Positions 17,299 to 26,587 are shown, numbered from the stretch's first letter. The stretch is DNA of 56,301 bases from an uncultured Schlesneria sp. (GCA_903840265.1 CAIMFH010000014.1:1-56301); one strand, 5' to 3'. The notes: generated from the letters alone by a model not told the origin. Made by a program: numbers and translations.

Positions 17299-17326
17299 CT
17301 CCCAAATACAAAGTCGCAGCCTTGTC
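17299..17326 (+). repeat. 28-base dispersed repeat, copy B
   Basis: Begins CTCCCAAATACAAAG and ends GCCTTGTC; 24 of 28 positions match 12162-12189 on the other strand. Preceded by a GC-rich palindrome (GGCGAGGCGCCTCGC). Confidence 0.5.
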
Positions 17327-17484
17327 ATCGTGCCGGCGTTTGAGGTCAAGAGAGCCTGTACCGTGTCCCATACGGTGCCCCTCAGTTTGCTCTTGCCCAA
17401 ATTCCGCATCCCATGTATCCAGCGAGAATTCCACCGCGCAAATCGGAGCGGTGACGCTCACTCATTCTCTGCGGCTGGTTTCTG

Positions 17485-18534
17485 ATGTCTTGGCTAAAAC
17501 GTAATGCGTCCTGGCTGAAGTGGGTTCTGGCCGTTGTCATTCTTGGGCTTCTGGTACGACAGAACTGGGAGAGCCTGGGGAAACTGAATTCGCGAACGAT
17601 TGACTGGTCCCTATTTGGGGCCGCCCTGCTGATTCGATTCGTTTCCTTGTGCGTGACCTATTCGCGTTGGTGGTTGCTGGTCACCGGAATCGGCATTCCC
17701 TTGAGATGGATGAACGCCTTCCGACTGGGAATGTTTTGCGAAGCTTGCAACATCGTCGGTCCGGGAGCCGCCGGTGGCGATCTTGTGAAAGCGGTTTGGC
17801 TCGCCAAGGACAACCCCGAACGACGTGGGTCGGCGGCGGCGACGGTGGTGCTGGATCGCATTCTGGGACTGTGGGCCCTGTTCCTCTCCGGCGCGTTGGC
17901 ATCATTGCTTCCGACCGCCGTATCGCTCAATTCCCAGATGGAATGGGCGGTTGGATTGCTGTGGCTGGGGACTGCAGGAGGCCTGGTTGGAATCATTCTC
18001 ATGCTGATTCCCGCGTTTACGCACTCGCGATTGATGCACTGGATCACGACGTGGCCTCGCTTGGGACACATCGTCAAAGATGTCATGAATTCGCTTAGCT
18101 TCTACCAACGTCGTCGTTCTGTCCTTTTCGTGGCCGCAAGTTTGAGCCTGTTAGGTCACTTGGGATTTTTGACTTCGTTCTATCTCGGCGCGGCCGCCTT
18201 GCATCATGGACGACCGTTCCCTGGCTACGTTGATCATCTGGTTGGCTTGCCCTTGCCAGAAGCGGTCGCCGCAATTCCGCTCACGCCCGGTGGCGTCGGG
18301 ATCCTGGAGTGGGCGATCGGCTACATGTACGAACAACATCAACTGTCGGTGAATCCGCACAGCACGCCTGAGGAGTTAACGGAAGCCAACGCCAATGGTG
18401 TCTTGACGGCGCTCGCCTCGCGCATCTCCGCGCTAATTCTGGGTGCGTTTGGAGTCATCTTCTACTTCGCTGGCAAACGCGAAATGGCCACTGCGATGCA
18501 GGCGCAGCCCGAAACGATACCCATCGCGTCGTGA
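17485..18534 (+). CDS. Lysylphosphatidylglycerol synthetase/flippase-like membrane protein (UPF0104 family)
   Basis: The 349-residue integral membrane protein has about eight hydrophobic segments. It shows the family signature around residues 90-125 (CNIVGPGAAGGDLVKAVWLA) with an AATVVLDRILGL helix, and a late LTPGGVGILEWAIGY segment. This matches the membrane domain of MprF and related lipid-linked sugar proteins. The cytoplasmic catalytic domain of MprF is absent, so the likely role is lipid or polyprenol-linked substrate translocation. The ATG at 17485 starts immediately at the first helix. Confidence 0.85.
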   Translation: MSWLKRNASWLKWVLAVVILGLLVRQNWESLGKLNSRTIDWSLFGAALLIRFVSLCVTYSRWWLLVTGIGIPLRWMNAFRLGMFCEACNIVGPGAAGGDLVKAVWLAKDNPERRGSAAATVVLDRILGLWALFLSGALASLLPTAVSLNSQMEWAVGLLWLGTAGGLVGIILMLIPAFTHSRLMHWITTWPRLGHIVKDVMNSLSFYQRRRSVLFVAASLSLLGHLGFLTSFYLGAAALHHGRPFPGYVDHLVGLPLPEAVAAIPLTPGGVGILEWAIGYMYEQHQLSVNPHSTPEELTEANANGVLTALASRISALILGAFGVIFYFAGKREMATAMQAQPETIPIAS

Positions 18535-18714
18535 CCGAAGTTTTTCGGTGATCGCAAGATGCGGCGATGGATCAGAAGTCGCATTGCAGTCGATTGCTAT
18601 TTCTTCTACACACCTGCGCTCTCTCAAATCAAAACAAATCATTCGCCTCGTTTTTCGCGACGACTCCTCGTCTGCGACTTCGATCTATTTGATCGCTGTC
18701 AGAAAAGGTACCGC

Positions 18715-20367
18715 ATGTCAGGCACAGAATTTTTGCCGGGGCGAGCCCCTGTGTTGTCGCGTCGTTCCTGGCTGGCGGCCTCTGCAGGCTGCCTCACCGC
18801 GGTTGGATTCGCGACTCACCAGACAAGTGCCTTCGCCGATCAGGGATGGGAGAAGACGCAGCAGCAAGTGTCGGGCTTGGTCTCTGCCGGCCAATTCGAA
18901 AAAGCTCTGCAACTCGTTTCGGCGCAGATCAAAGCCAATCCCCAATTCGCACCGGCATACGAACAACGAGCCTGGGTGATGCTGGACTGGCTCGACTTGC
19001 GAGATGAAGTGGCCTTAACCGATCTCCCCCTGCGTCATCGTTATGTCGGCGATCCCGCTACCGGGTTGAGCAACATCGATCCCCCGATGGAAGTTCGACG
19101 CCAGTACCTGCAGGAGCGTTTCTTCGAGAAATATGCACCGCCAGCGGAATTGAAAGCGGTCGAGCAGGATTTAGCTGAGTATCGCCAATTGACCGGGAAC
19201 CCTGCAGATGGTCTCGCGATCGAAGCATTTCTGGCGGAGTTTATCGGTGATCTGAAGCGTGCGAAGGAATTGATCTCGGCGCGTTGCGCCAACGGTAGGG
19301 CGACCCCGCGTGAGTATTTGATTCAATGTCGCATCTTGCGAAACGATCGAGATCTGGCTGGCGCGCTCGCAGCCGCGGACCAGGCTCTGACATCCCCGGA
19401 AATTCTCAATCAGGCTTCCAAGCAAAAGCACAGTCTGTTGCGCGCTCTGAATCGGACCAAGCCAGCTGCCGACTTCTTCGACGCGTGGCAAGCATCTTCG
19501 TCGCGCGATGTCCGCTTCTTGCTGGCGCGGTCGTTGAGCTCACCAGATCAGCAGGCGCAGATTCAAGACTTGGAGCGTCTGGTCGACATGCTGCCCAAAG
19601 AGGCTGGCATCGCATATAGCCTGTCAGTGCGAGACATCCAGGTTCGCAAGGATCTGGAGGCCTGTATGACGCACTTGACCCGGGCCATCGAATTGAATCC
19701 CCGATCGCTGATGCCCCACTACGCGAGATGCGGCCTGAAGATGCGCCAAGGTGACGCCCAAGGCGCCCTGGCAGATATCAACATGGCCATTAAGTGCAGC
19801 CCTTACTTCGATATGTCCTATCAATTACGCTCTCGAATCCAGCAGAAGCTGAACAATACCGAAGCGGCTCGCAAAGATGATCTGCGCCGGCTGTGGCTGA
19901 AAGATCTCTATCAACTGGCCGCGAACTCCAGCGCCAAGCCAAATGACGCCGAAATAGCCTATTCGCTGGGTCGACACTATGCCCGCGGCGAAGACTGGAA
20001 TCGCGCGTTGCAGTCGTTGTCCGCTTGCTTGAAGCAGTCGCCAAAGCATGTTCAGGCGATGCGGCAGCGGACTGAGATTTACATGACGTTGAACAAGCTC
20101 GATCTGGCATTGGCGGAAGCGGACAAGATCATCGCGGTGGATCCGGACTTCGCGCACTATTCGCTACGCGGTGACGTGCATGCCCTGCGAAAAGACTGGG
20201 ATGCGGCTACCAACGATTACGAGAATGCTCGTTGCCTGGACGACCGGCTTGAACAGTCGCTGCGTCAGCGAGCCGCCTGGCACAAGGCGGCGGGTCGACT
20301 GGAAGAGGCAACTGCCGATCTAGAACGTGCAGGTAGCATTGTGAAAGTTTCGTTCGAGACGCCTTGA
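18715..20367 (+). CDS. Exported TPR-repeat protein
   Basis: The 550-residue protein has a twin-arginine-like leader (SRRSWLAASAGCLTAVGFAT). TPR-type helical repeats are clearest at residues about 40-85, 305-385 and 425-535 (for example LEACMTHLTRAIELNPRSL and WNRALQSLSACLKQSPKHV). TPR proteins act as protein-binding scaffolds; no catalytic motif is visible. AAGG lies six bases before the ATG at 18715. The frame is open 52 codons further upstream, but that part looks non-coding. It ends 34 bases before the convergent rdgB. Confidence 0.82.
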   Translation: MSGTEFLPGRAPVLSRRSWLAASAGCLTAVGFATHQTSAFADQGWEKTQQQVSGLVSAGQFEKALQLVSAQIKANPQFAPAYEQRAWVMLDWLDLRDEVALTDLPLRHRYVGDPATGLSNIDPPMEVRRQYLQERFFEKYAPPAELKAVEQDLAEYRQLTGNPADGLAIEAFLAEFIGDLKRAKELISARCANGRATPREYLIQCRILRNDRDLAGALAAADQALTSPEILNQASKQKHSLLRALNRTKPAADFFDAWQASSSRDVRFLLARSLSSPDQQAQIQDLERLVDMLPKEAGIAYSLSVRDIQVRKDLEACMTHLTRAIELNPRSLMPHYARCGLKMRQGDAQGALADINMAIKCSPYFDMSYQLRSRIQQKLNNTEAARKDDLRRLWLKDLYQLAANSSAKPNDAEIAYSLGRHYARGEDWNRALQSLSACLKQSPKHVQAMRQRTEIYMTLNKLDLALAEADKIIAVDPDFAHYSLRGDVHALRKDWDAATNDYENARCLDDRLEQSLRQRAAWHKAAGRLEEATADLERAGSIVKVSFETP

Positions 20368-20401
20368 TCCCGCACGCAAAGTCGGCTCATGGCATATCGG
20401 T

Positions 20402-21028
20402 TCACAACTCTTCGAACAAACGAATGATCTGCGGGATCGCCCGTTCGAAGGCTTTCGCGCGATGACTGATATGCCGCTTCACGGCCGGGTCCAACTCGCC
20501 GAAAGTCTTGTGGAATTCGGGAATCAGAAACATCGGATCATAACCGAATCCATTGGCTCCCTGGTATTCGCGCAGGATGCGACCACTGCAACGCCCCTCA
20601 GTGGCGACTCGAATCTGACCGTTTGGGTCCGACAGAGCGACCGCACAGACATAGTGCCCGGTTCGTTTCTCGGTAGGAATCGCGGCCAATTCCTTCAACA
20701 ACTTCTGATTGTTGGCCTCGTCTGCTTCTAGCGTTCCCGGATTTGGCGCCTCTGCATATCGAGCCGAATAGATCCCGGGCGCACCTGCCAGGGCATCCAC
20801 GCACAAGCCACTGTCATCGGCGATGGCCCATTCACCCAGACGCATCGCGACTTCCGACGCTTTCTTCGCGGCATTCCCCGCGAACGAATCTTTGTCTTCC
20901 ACCACGTCAGGCACGTCGCCGAAGGAAGTCACGCCGATCAGTTCGATGGCGTGCGGAGCCATCAACTCGGCAATCTCTTCGATCTTCTTCTTGTTTCGAC
21001 TGCTGAGGACAATGCGCGGAAAAGCCAT
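20402..21028 (-). CDS. rdgB: XTP/dITP diphosphatase (RdgB/HAM1 family)
   Basis: This 208-residue enzyme hydrolyses non-canonical purine nucleoside triphosphates (XTP, ITP, dITP) to monophosphates, keeping them out of DNA and RNA. The motifs SSRNKKKIEEI (substrate loop), DKDSFAGNAAKKA, ADDSGLCVDAL (metal-binding Asp), GYDPMFLIPE and SHRAKAF are all present and in order. The length is typical. The ATG at 21028 is placed directly before the first beta strand; a possible extension to 21082 is not supported. Confidence 0.95.
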   Translation of the reverse strand: MAFPRIVLSSRNKKKIEEIAELMAPHAIELIGVTSFGDVPDVVEDKDSFAGNAAKKASEVAMRLGEWAIADDSGLCVDALAGAPGIYSARYAEAPNPGTLEADEANNQKLLKELAAIPTEKRTGHYVCAVALSDPNGQIRVATEGRCSGRILREYQGANGFGYDPMFLIPEFHKTFGELDPAVKRHISHRAKAFERAIPQIIRLFEEL

Positions 21029-21438
21029 TTCACGGGTTCTCGTGACAGAACGGAATCGATCGACCGGGTGCTGCGGATACAAACGCCCCCGCTAGTTTAA
21101 CCGCGAGGGCTACGCCTCGCGCGTCTACGAAGTGAATCATTCTCCAGCTTCCTAATACGACAGGCGTGCCACTGGATTGGCCGCTTCGGACAACCCAGTG
21201 CCGATGCCGCTTGGCCATGCCGGTCATCGCTTGGGAGAAGTGCGTCCAGGTTTCTGTGGAATACTCCCAGAGCAAGATTTCCTCCTCAACCTTGATCCAT
21301 AACGAGTGGTCGTGCGTTGAATGTCGACAGCGGCCGTTCGATCCGTTTCAGTCCGGAATCGGCGCGGCCTGATAAAGTTCTCGTTATCCTAGCGAGCCGA
21401 TACACGTCGGATGCTTACCTATCGTCTGAGACCGTTCC
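21029..21438. other. Divergent intergenic region with repeats
   Basis: There are 410 bases between rdgB and the AI-2E-type permease. The region contains GTTTAACCGC copy 3 and a CACTGG/CCAGTG palindromic stretch near 21170-21210. An 81-codon minus-strand frame crosses both repeats and is probably not a gene. Confidence 0.55.
21095..21124 (+). repeat. GTTTAACCGC palindromic repeat, copy 3
   Basis: GTTTAACC, perfect stem GCGAGG/CCTCGC around GCTACG, then GCGT. The best-paired of the three copies. Confidence 0.75.
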
Positions 21439-22662
21439 ATGAATCGCATCGCCTCACTTGCTGTCCTGCTGGCGTTGATTGCGCTGCTGGGTGGCATGTT
21501 CTACCAAGTCATCTCGCCATTCCTGCTCCCGCTCTTTCTGGCCGCAGTCATGACCGTGATTTGTCAGCCGCTGCAGAATTACTTCCTGAAGATGACAGGT
21601 GGCCGCAGATCGATCGCTGCCGCAATGACGACAATAATTGTGACGTTGATCGTTGTCGGGCCGCTGGTCATCGTCACGTTTGTCACCGCGACCAATCTGT
21701 ACGACTTGGCAGATCAGCGAATGGGACGCGACTGGCGAAGCGGATTGGATTTGATCTGGCAAAAGGCCGTGATCCCAGGCTTGGAGCGTGTCTCGCCGAT
21801 GATTCCGGGAGGCCTGTCCGAAGAGAAACTCGGCGAGTGGGGGAAAGAGCTTTCAGACAACATGCGGACTCTCGCCACGCGAATGGCGGGGACCACGTTC
21901 AGCATCGCGTCATCAACCGTCGGCATGTTCGTCTCGCTGGCGATCGCGGCCGGGATGTTCTTGACGGCGCTGTACTACTTCCTGGCGGACGGCCCGGCGA
22001 TTCTGGCAGCAGCCGAAGAACTGATCCCGCTGCCGGTCGACCATCAACGACGACTAGCCGATCGATTTGCCAGTACCGTTCGCGCCGTCGTCACGGCGAC
22101 ATTTGCGGCCTCGTTTGCGCAAGGGGTCGCCACCACTCTGGCACTGCAAGTCTGTGGCTTCGGCCACTTCCTGGTCTTCCTGGTTGTCGGATCTATTGCG
22201 TCGCTCATACCGCTGGCCGGGGCGTGGATGGTCTGGGGGCCCTGTGCCATCTGGCTGGCGCTACAAGGTCACTGGGCCGCGGCGGCCGGACTGACCATAT
22301 GGGGAATCGCTGTCGTCGGGATGCTCGACAACATCGTCAAGATGCATGTCTTAAAGAGCGACGCCGAACTACACCCGCTGATCGCGTTCATCAGTGTCAT
22401 CGGTGCCCTGCAGGTCATGGGCCTCTGGGGCATCTTCATCGGTCCCATCGTCGCGTCCTGCCTGTACGCTCTCGTGCAGATCTTCAACATCGAACTGAAA
22501 GAGATGGCCAAGGAACGCGAAGCGGCATCGATGCGTCACGTCGCCTTGAATTCAGCCGGCCCACCAACAGGCGAGCCCATTGTCCCGGCCTCGGTCAACA
22601 CGCCGAACGGACCACCGTCACATTCCCAAATGCCCAAGCGGGCTCGTAAACGTGGCCGATAG
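21439..22662 (+). CDS. AI-2E family transporter (PerM-like permease)
   Basis: The 407-residue integral membrane protein has the usual arrangement. Two N-terminal helices (including VISPFLLPLFLAAVMTVICQPL) are followed by a long amphipathic stretch with few hydrophobic residues (about 90-160), then a cluster of helices. The late signature ALQVMGLWGIFIGPIVASCLYALVQIF is typical of PF01594. Members include exporters of autoinducer-2 and Na+/H+ antiporters, so the substrate is not fixed by family. The basic tail ends KRARKRGR. Confidence 0.9.
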   Translation: MNRIASLAVLLALIALLGGMFYQVISPFLLPLFLAAVMTVICQPLQNYFLKMTGGRRSIAAAMTTIIVTLIVVGPLVIVTFVTATNLYDLADQRMGRDWRSGLDLIWQKAVIPGLERVSPMIPGGLSEEKLGEWGKELSDNMRTLATRMAGTTFSIASSTVGMFVSLAIAAGMFLTALYYFLADGPAILAAAEELIPLPVDHQRRLADRFASTVRAVVTATFAASFAQGVATTLALQVCGFGHFLVFLVVGSIASLIPLAGAWMVWGPCAIWLALQGHWAAAAGLTIWGIAVVGMLDNIVKMHVLKSDAELHPLIAFISVIGALQVMGLWGIFIGPIVASCLYALVQIFNIELKEMAKEREAASMRHVALNSAGPPTGEPIVPASVNTPNGPPSHSQMPKRARKRGR

Positions 22663-22707
22663 GTCGCAGTGCAGCAGCATCGAAGTCTTGTGAGATCAGG
22701 TGGTATT

Positions 22708-22860
22708 AACGCAAAGTCGCCAAGGCGCAAGGACGCAAAGAATACAGTGGGCATTTGATCTTGGATCGATCACGTCATCGCCACCATCGACGCAACGCAA
22801 CTACAGAACTCCACTTCAAGGCTTTCCCTTTGCGCCTCTGCGCCTTGGCGACCTTGCGTT
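22708..22860. repeat. MITE-like element with 33-base inverted arms
   Basis: The left arm at 22708-22740 (starting AACGCAAAGTCGCCAAGG) is matched with about four mismatches by the inverted right arm at 22828-22860. An 87-base centre has no coding capacity. It sits between convergent genes. Confidence 0.75.
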
Positions 22861-22901
22861 GATATCAGTCGCTACTTACCAAAGCCCAGAATGGCGCAAC
22901 G

Positions 22902-24662
22902 CTACTTCTTCTGAGCCAGCCAGTCGTCAACGATTCGCTCAAGGATGTCGAGCGGAACAGCCCCATTTTGTAGAACCACATCGTGGAATTCGCGGATGTC
23001 GAATTTGTCGGCTAACTTCGCTTTTGCCCGAGCCCGCAGTTCTTTGATCTTCAGCTCGCCGATCTTGTACGCCAGAGCCTGACCCGGCCAGGCGATGTAA
23101 CGATCGATCTCGTTGGTGATATCCAGTTCGTCCTTCGGCGCGTTGTCCTTGAAGAACTGAATTCCCTTTTCGCGCGGCCATTCCATCGAGTGCATACCGG
23201 TATCGACGACCAGCCGGACTGCTCGCCACATCTCGTAGGTGAGTTGTCCCATCTTCGAATACGGGTCGTCATACAGATGCAGCTCATCGCCCAGGCTTTC
23301 GGCATACAGCGCCCAGCCTTCGACGTACGCCGTGAAGTGACCATGCTTCCGGAACTCGGGGACGTGCTCCAGTTCGGTTGCCAACGCGATCTGCAGATGA
23401 TGCCCCGGTACCGCTTCGTGCAATGACAGGGCGGCAATCTCGTACTTCGGACGTTTCTCGGGTTTGTACAAGTTCACGAAGTACGTCCCCGCCCGCGTTC
23501 CGTCTGCTGCAGGAGGCCGATAGTAAGCCGTGGTCGTGTCCGGAGCCATATGCTCTGGAATCGCTTCGACTCCATAGGGAATGCGCGGCAACTTGCGGAA
23601 TAGCTTCGGCAGCAGGGGATCGACTCGCTTGGAGAACGCCTGATAGGCCGTCAACAAATCGTTGGCATCGGTGTAACGGAACTCGGGCGCGGTCCGAAGA
23701 TGTTCGAAAAACTCCGCCAGCGTCCCCTGAAAGCCTACTCGTTCTTTGATCCCTTCCATCGCCGCTCGAATGCGTTTGACTTCCGATAGCCCGATCTCGT
23801 GAATCTGGGCCGGAGTCAAATAGGTCGTCGTATGCTTGCGAGCGAGAAACGCATAGAACTCCTGCCCCTTCGGCAAACGCGAAGCACCGATCTCGGGCAG
23901 ACACGCTGGAAAGTACTCGCGTTCGAAGAAGCCCAGCAGCTTGCGATACGAAGGAACCAGTTGTTCGCGAATGGCCGCTTGAGCCTCGCGCTGCAAACGC
24001 TCTCGATCAGCAGTGGTGAACTCGGGCGGAAATGATTTGAACGGTTTGTAGTACAGACTGGTCGCGGGATCTTCGACGATCTGTCTGCGGATCTGAGTCG
24101 GCAGGCGATTCATCACGATCTGGGGCTGAACCATTTTCGCGGCAATACCAGCCCGCATGATCGCGATCGTCTGATCCATGTAAGTCGGAAACGACCGCAG
24201 TCGGGCAATCCAGTCTTCGTAGTCTTTGACCGTCGTGAACGCCAACGAATCACCGACCGAGCTCTCGTCTTGAATGCCGCTGCGATGATCGAGCGGCACC
24301 AGATGCCAGTTGAAAGCGAACTCGGCCGCATCGACTTCAATCTGTCGTCGAAAGAGGCGATAGTTCAGTTTGTCCGCGGGCGACAATGCGGCTTCGTCAA
24401 TTTTCGACAGTGTCTGCAGCACCTCTAACTGATGCGCATGCCGACGGAGCATCGTCGACAGGCTGACATCAGGCCAGCGATCGTTGTATCGCTTGTCACC
24501 CAGATGCGATGCGAATGTTGGTGCTTCGCGAAGCGTGTACTCCCATTCCTCGTCGAACAACTTCGTCAGTTGCTCGCCGGGCGTCTGACCTGACGCCGCG
24601 ACGGCCATCAGCATGACGAACAAGAAACCAAGGCAATAGCAGCGATGCGTCAGGCAATCCAT
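22902..24662 (-). CDS. DUF885 family secreted protein (peptidase-like)
   Basis: The 586-residue protein has a signal peptide (FLFVMLMAVAASGQT) and a full DUF885 domain. The putative zinc site SLHEAVPGHHLQIALATE lies near residue 400, followed by EGWALYAESLGDEL, both family hallmarks. DUF885 proteins are distant from M2/M3-type metallopeptidases, and few have been tested. The last 35 residues (LRARAKAKLADKFDIREFHDVVLQNG) are the usual family end. It lies downstream of, and in the same direction as, the TAXI gene, 48 bases apart. Confidence 0.88.
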   Translation of the reverse strand: MDCLTHRCYCLGFLFVMLMAVAASGQTPGEQLTKLFDEEWEYTLREAPTFASHLGDKRYNDRWPDVSLSTMLRRHAHQLEVLQTLSKIDEAALSPADKLNYRLFRRQIEVDAAEFAFNWHLVPLDHRSGIQDESSVGDSLAFTTVKDYEDWIARLRSFPTYMDQTIAIMRAGIAAKMVQPQIVMNRLPTQIRRQIVEDPATSLYYKPFKSFPPEFTTADRERLQREAQAAIREQLVPSYRKLLGFFEREYFPACLPEIGASRLPKGQEFYAFLARKHTTTYLTPAQIHEIGLSEVKRIRAAMEGIKERVGFQGTLAEFFEHLRTAPEFRYTDANDLLTAYQAFSKRVDPLLPKLFRKLPRIPYGVEAIPEHMAPDTTTAYYRPPAADGTRAGTYFVNLYKPEKRPKYEIAALSLHEAVPGHHLQIALATELEHVPEFRKHGHFTAYVEGWALYAESLGDELHLYDDPYSKMGQLTYEMWRAVRLVVDTGMHSMEWPREKGIQFFKDNAPKDELDITNEIDRYIAWPGQALAYKIGELKIKELRARAKAKLADKFDIREFHDVVLQNGAVPLDILERIVDDWLAQKK

Positions 24663-24710
24663 TTTCGTTCCGCGAGATTGATCCAGATCCTATTGGAGCG
24701 CGACTTCACT

Positions 24711-26015
24711 CTATACGGATGGTAGAACCGATTCCACGCGCGAACGAACCAGGTGCAGATGCAGTCGCAGATTGTAGTACTCTTCCATGTAGCTCAGTGG
24801 CACACCGACATGCGCGATCTGATGTTCCAGCGTCTTCAAACTGTCCATCGATTTCTGCGCTTCGATCGATGACATTCCTTCGAGGGCCTTCTGATCGATC
24901 TCTCGTAACGACACGTACCACAGATAAATCTTGCGTCGAGTCCTCCAGCGGACCAGCGGCGGGGCCAACCGGATTAGCGGCATCAGCAACACCAGCAACG
25001 GAATGATCATCAGCTTCATGCGATCGACCAGCGAAGCCAGCCAGAACGGCAGCACGCGCTGTAGTACGGGCGGGCCGAACTTGAAGTAGTGTTCGGCATC
25101 CTCATTCAACGGCAAATCCAAGAAGGATGTCGAGGGGAACTCATTGCCGTTACTCAACAAGTCGCCACCGCGATGCACCTTCGTCGCGACTTTCAACAGC
25201 AACGGAATCAGTGCCGGATGCAGTGAGTCATGCATCACCAGCGTTGCCGCGGGAGCCATCAGCGTGGTGTCGCGCGCCGGGATATTGTTCTTCAAGTCGA
25301 ACAGGCCCGCGTGAATCTTCACCACCGACAGAAATCGGAATCGTCGCAAATAAGCATCCGTCTGCGCCAACTCAGCCAGTTTGATCTCTGGATCTTTGGC
25401 CAGCATCTTAATGTAGGCGGCATCCATCCCGGCCACAAAGAAGGCCGCGTCGATCTCTCCACTCTTCAATGCCGCGGCGGCGTCGTTGCCCGAGATCGGC
25501 ACGAACTCCGCTTCCGAGTCGCTCAACTCATTCGCTTGCAGCAGTTGTTGAGCGATCGCTCGCGTACCGCTTCCCTCCGGCCCGATCGCGATTTTCTTCC
25601 CCGCGAGTTGCGGCAATCGGTCGACCGTTTCCGCACCGCGATAGAAGATCCACAGCGGCTCACGATACAGACTGCACAGCGACTGCAGCTTCTCGCAATG
25701 GGTCGGATCGGCGATGCCACTTTGAACCATGGCAATGTAAACGTCGGAATCTTCGTCGTTCAGCAGTTTCAGATTCTCGACCGAACCCTTCGTCGGTCGG
25801 ACTTCCAGCGTGATCCCTTCTTGCTTCAGCAATTCGGCATATTGCTGTGCATAACGGTAGTAGGCCCCCTCTTTGCTTCCCGTCGCAATCACCAGCTTGC
25901 GAGGTGGCGGTGCTTCGACCAACAGCACGAACGCCAGGACCAGACCCCCAATGGTCACGGTCGCGAGTAGCAGCCAACTCCAGAAATTCGAACCACCACC
26001 CGATCGCGAAGCCAC
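24711..26015 (-). CDS. TAXI-family TRAP solute-binding protein, membrane-anchored
   Basis: The 434-residue protein has an N-terminal anchor (FWSWLLLATVTIGGLVLAFVLLV). The TAXI binding domain follows (LVIATGSKEGAYYRYAQQYAELL; KIAIGPEGSGTRAIAQQLL; IDAAFFVAG). A C-terminal membrane hairpin (about residues 335-365, LMIIPLLVLLMPLIRLAPPL) and a cytoplasmic helical tail complete it. The family captures solutes such as glutamate for TRAP transporters. No TRAP membrane subunit is nearby, and the double anchoring suggests a sensor or separate role. First gene of a possible pair with the DUF885 gene. Confidence 0.88.
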   Translation of the reverse strand: MASRSGGGSNFWSWLLLATVTIGGLVLAFVLLVEAPPPRKLVIATGSKEGAYYRYAQQYAELLKQEGITLEVRPTKGSVENLKLLNDEDSDVYIAMVQSGIADPTHCEKLQSLCSLYREPLWIFYRGAETVDRLPQLAGKKIAIGPEGSGTRAIAQQLLQANELSDSEAEFVPISGNDAAAALKSGEIDAAFFVAGMDAAYIKMLAKDPEIKLAELAQTDAYLRRFRFLSVVKIHAGLFDLKNNIPARDTTLMAPAATLVMHDSLHPALIPLLLKVATKVHRGGDLLSNGNEFPSTSFLDLPLNEDAEHYFKFGPPVLQRVLPFWLASLVDRMKLMIIPLLVLLMPLIRLAPPLVRWRTRRKIYLWYVSLREIDQKALEGMSSIEAQKSMDSLKTLEHQIAHVGVPLSYMEEYYNLRLHLHLVRSRVESVLPSV

Positions 26016-26189
26016 GATTTCATCCTCCCTGATGACTCACCCACGGCTGCCGACACGGACTTCACTCCGGCCGCAGTCCAAGCGAGAAGTGTAGCTATAA
26101 AGTGACCGCATCGGAACACCGGCTTACTACCACCGCGTGAACCGAATCGCCTGCCACGGTGTCCGTATCCCCGGTAAATGGGAAAACAC

Positions 26190-26263
26190 GCGCTCGTAGC
26201 TTAGCTGGAAAAAGCCACGGACTTCTAATCCGTAGATCGGGGGTTCGAATCCTCCCGGGCGTA
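26190..26263 (+). tRNA. tRNA-Arg (anticodon TCT)
   Basis: There is a complete cloverleaf. The acceptor is GCGCTCG with CGGGCGT (one G-T at the end, one internal). The D arm is GCTT/AAGC, the anticodon stem ACGGA/TCCGT with loop CTTCTAA, and the T arm is GGGGG-TTCGAAT-CCTCC. The discriminator is A. CCA is not encoded. It reads AGA codons, rare in this GC-rich genome. Confidence 0.93.
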
Positions 26264-26305
26264 ATAGTTTTGGAGCAACAGTCTTGAAATACAGATGTGC
26301 CGCGA

Positions 26306-26587
26306 CTAACCGCCAAGCTTCTTGTAGCGCCGAACTGCAGTCTTCAGTGCTTGATTGGGCTTCGCAACAATGCTGTCCAATGCATCCAGAAATGCATCTC
26401 GATCGCGATTTGACAATCGGGTCGTCTGAGCATCGTGCAGAACTTGCGTTGCTTCACGCTCGACAACGGAGATCGTGAACTCTTCCACGGTCTGTCCCAA
26501 TGCCGAGGCGGCATCGGCCACCAATTGAGCCTGCTCTCTCGTGATCAGGAGATTGATCTGGGTGTCGTCACGACCGTCAACAGTCAT
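26306..26587 (-). CDS. DUF1778 (TacA-like) antitoxin, no toxin partner adjacent
   Basis: The 93-residue protein has a ribbon-helix-helix N-terminus (TQINLLITREQAQLVADAASALGQTVEEF). Its neutralising tail (LSNRDRDAFLDALDSIVAKPNQALKTAVRRYKKL) is typical of DUF1778 antitoxins. These repress their own operon and bind a GNAT-fold tRNA-acetylating toxin, normally encoded just downstream. Here only 42 bases separate its stop from tRNA-Arg and no toxin is present, so it is an orphan. GAGGAAAGC precedes the ATG. Confidence 0.88.
   Translation of the reverse strand: MTVDGRDDTQINLLITREQAQLVADAASALGQTVEEFTISVVEREATQVLHDAQTTRLSNRDRDAFLDALDSIVAKPNQALKTAVRRYKKLGG

Noticed and set aside
21030-21275. 81-codon minus-strand frame upstream of rdgB
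   Set aside because: It runs through two palindromic repeats and has no start signal; more likely repeat sequence read as protein.
21411-22649. 412-codon frame overlapping the AI-2E-type gene in another frame
   Set aside because: Arg/His/Cys-rich composition typical of a shifted frame; the +2 frame has clear membrane helices.
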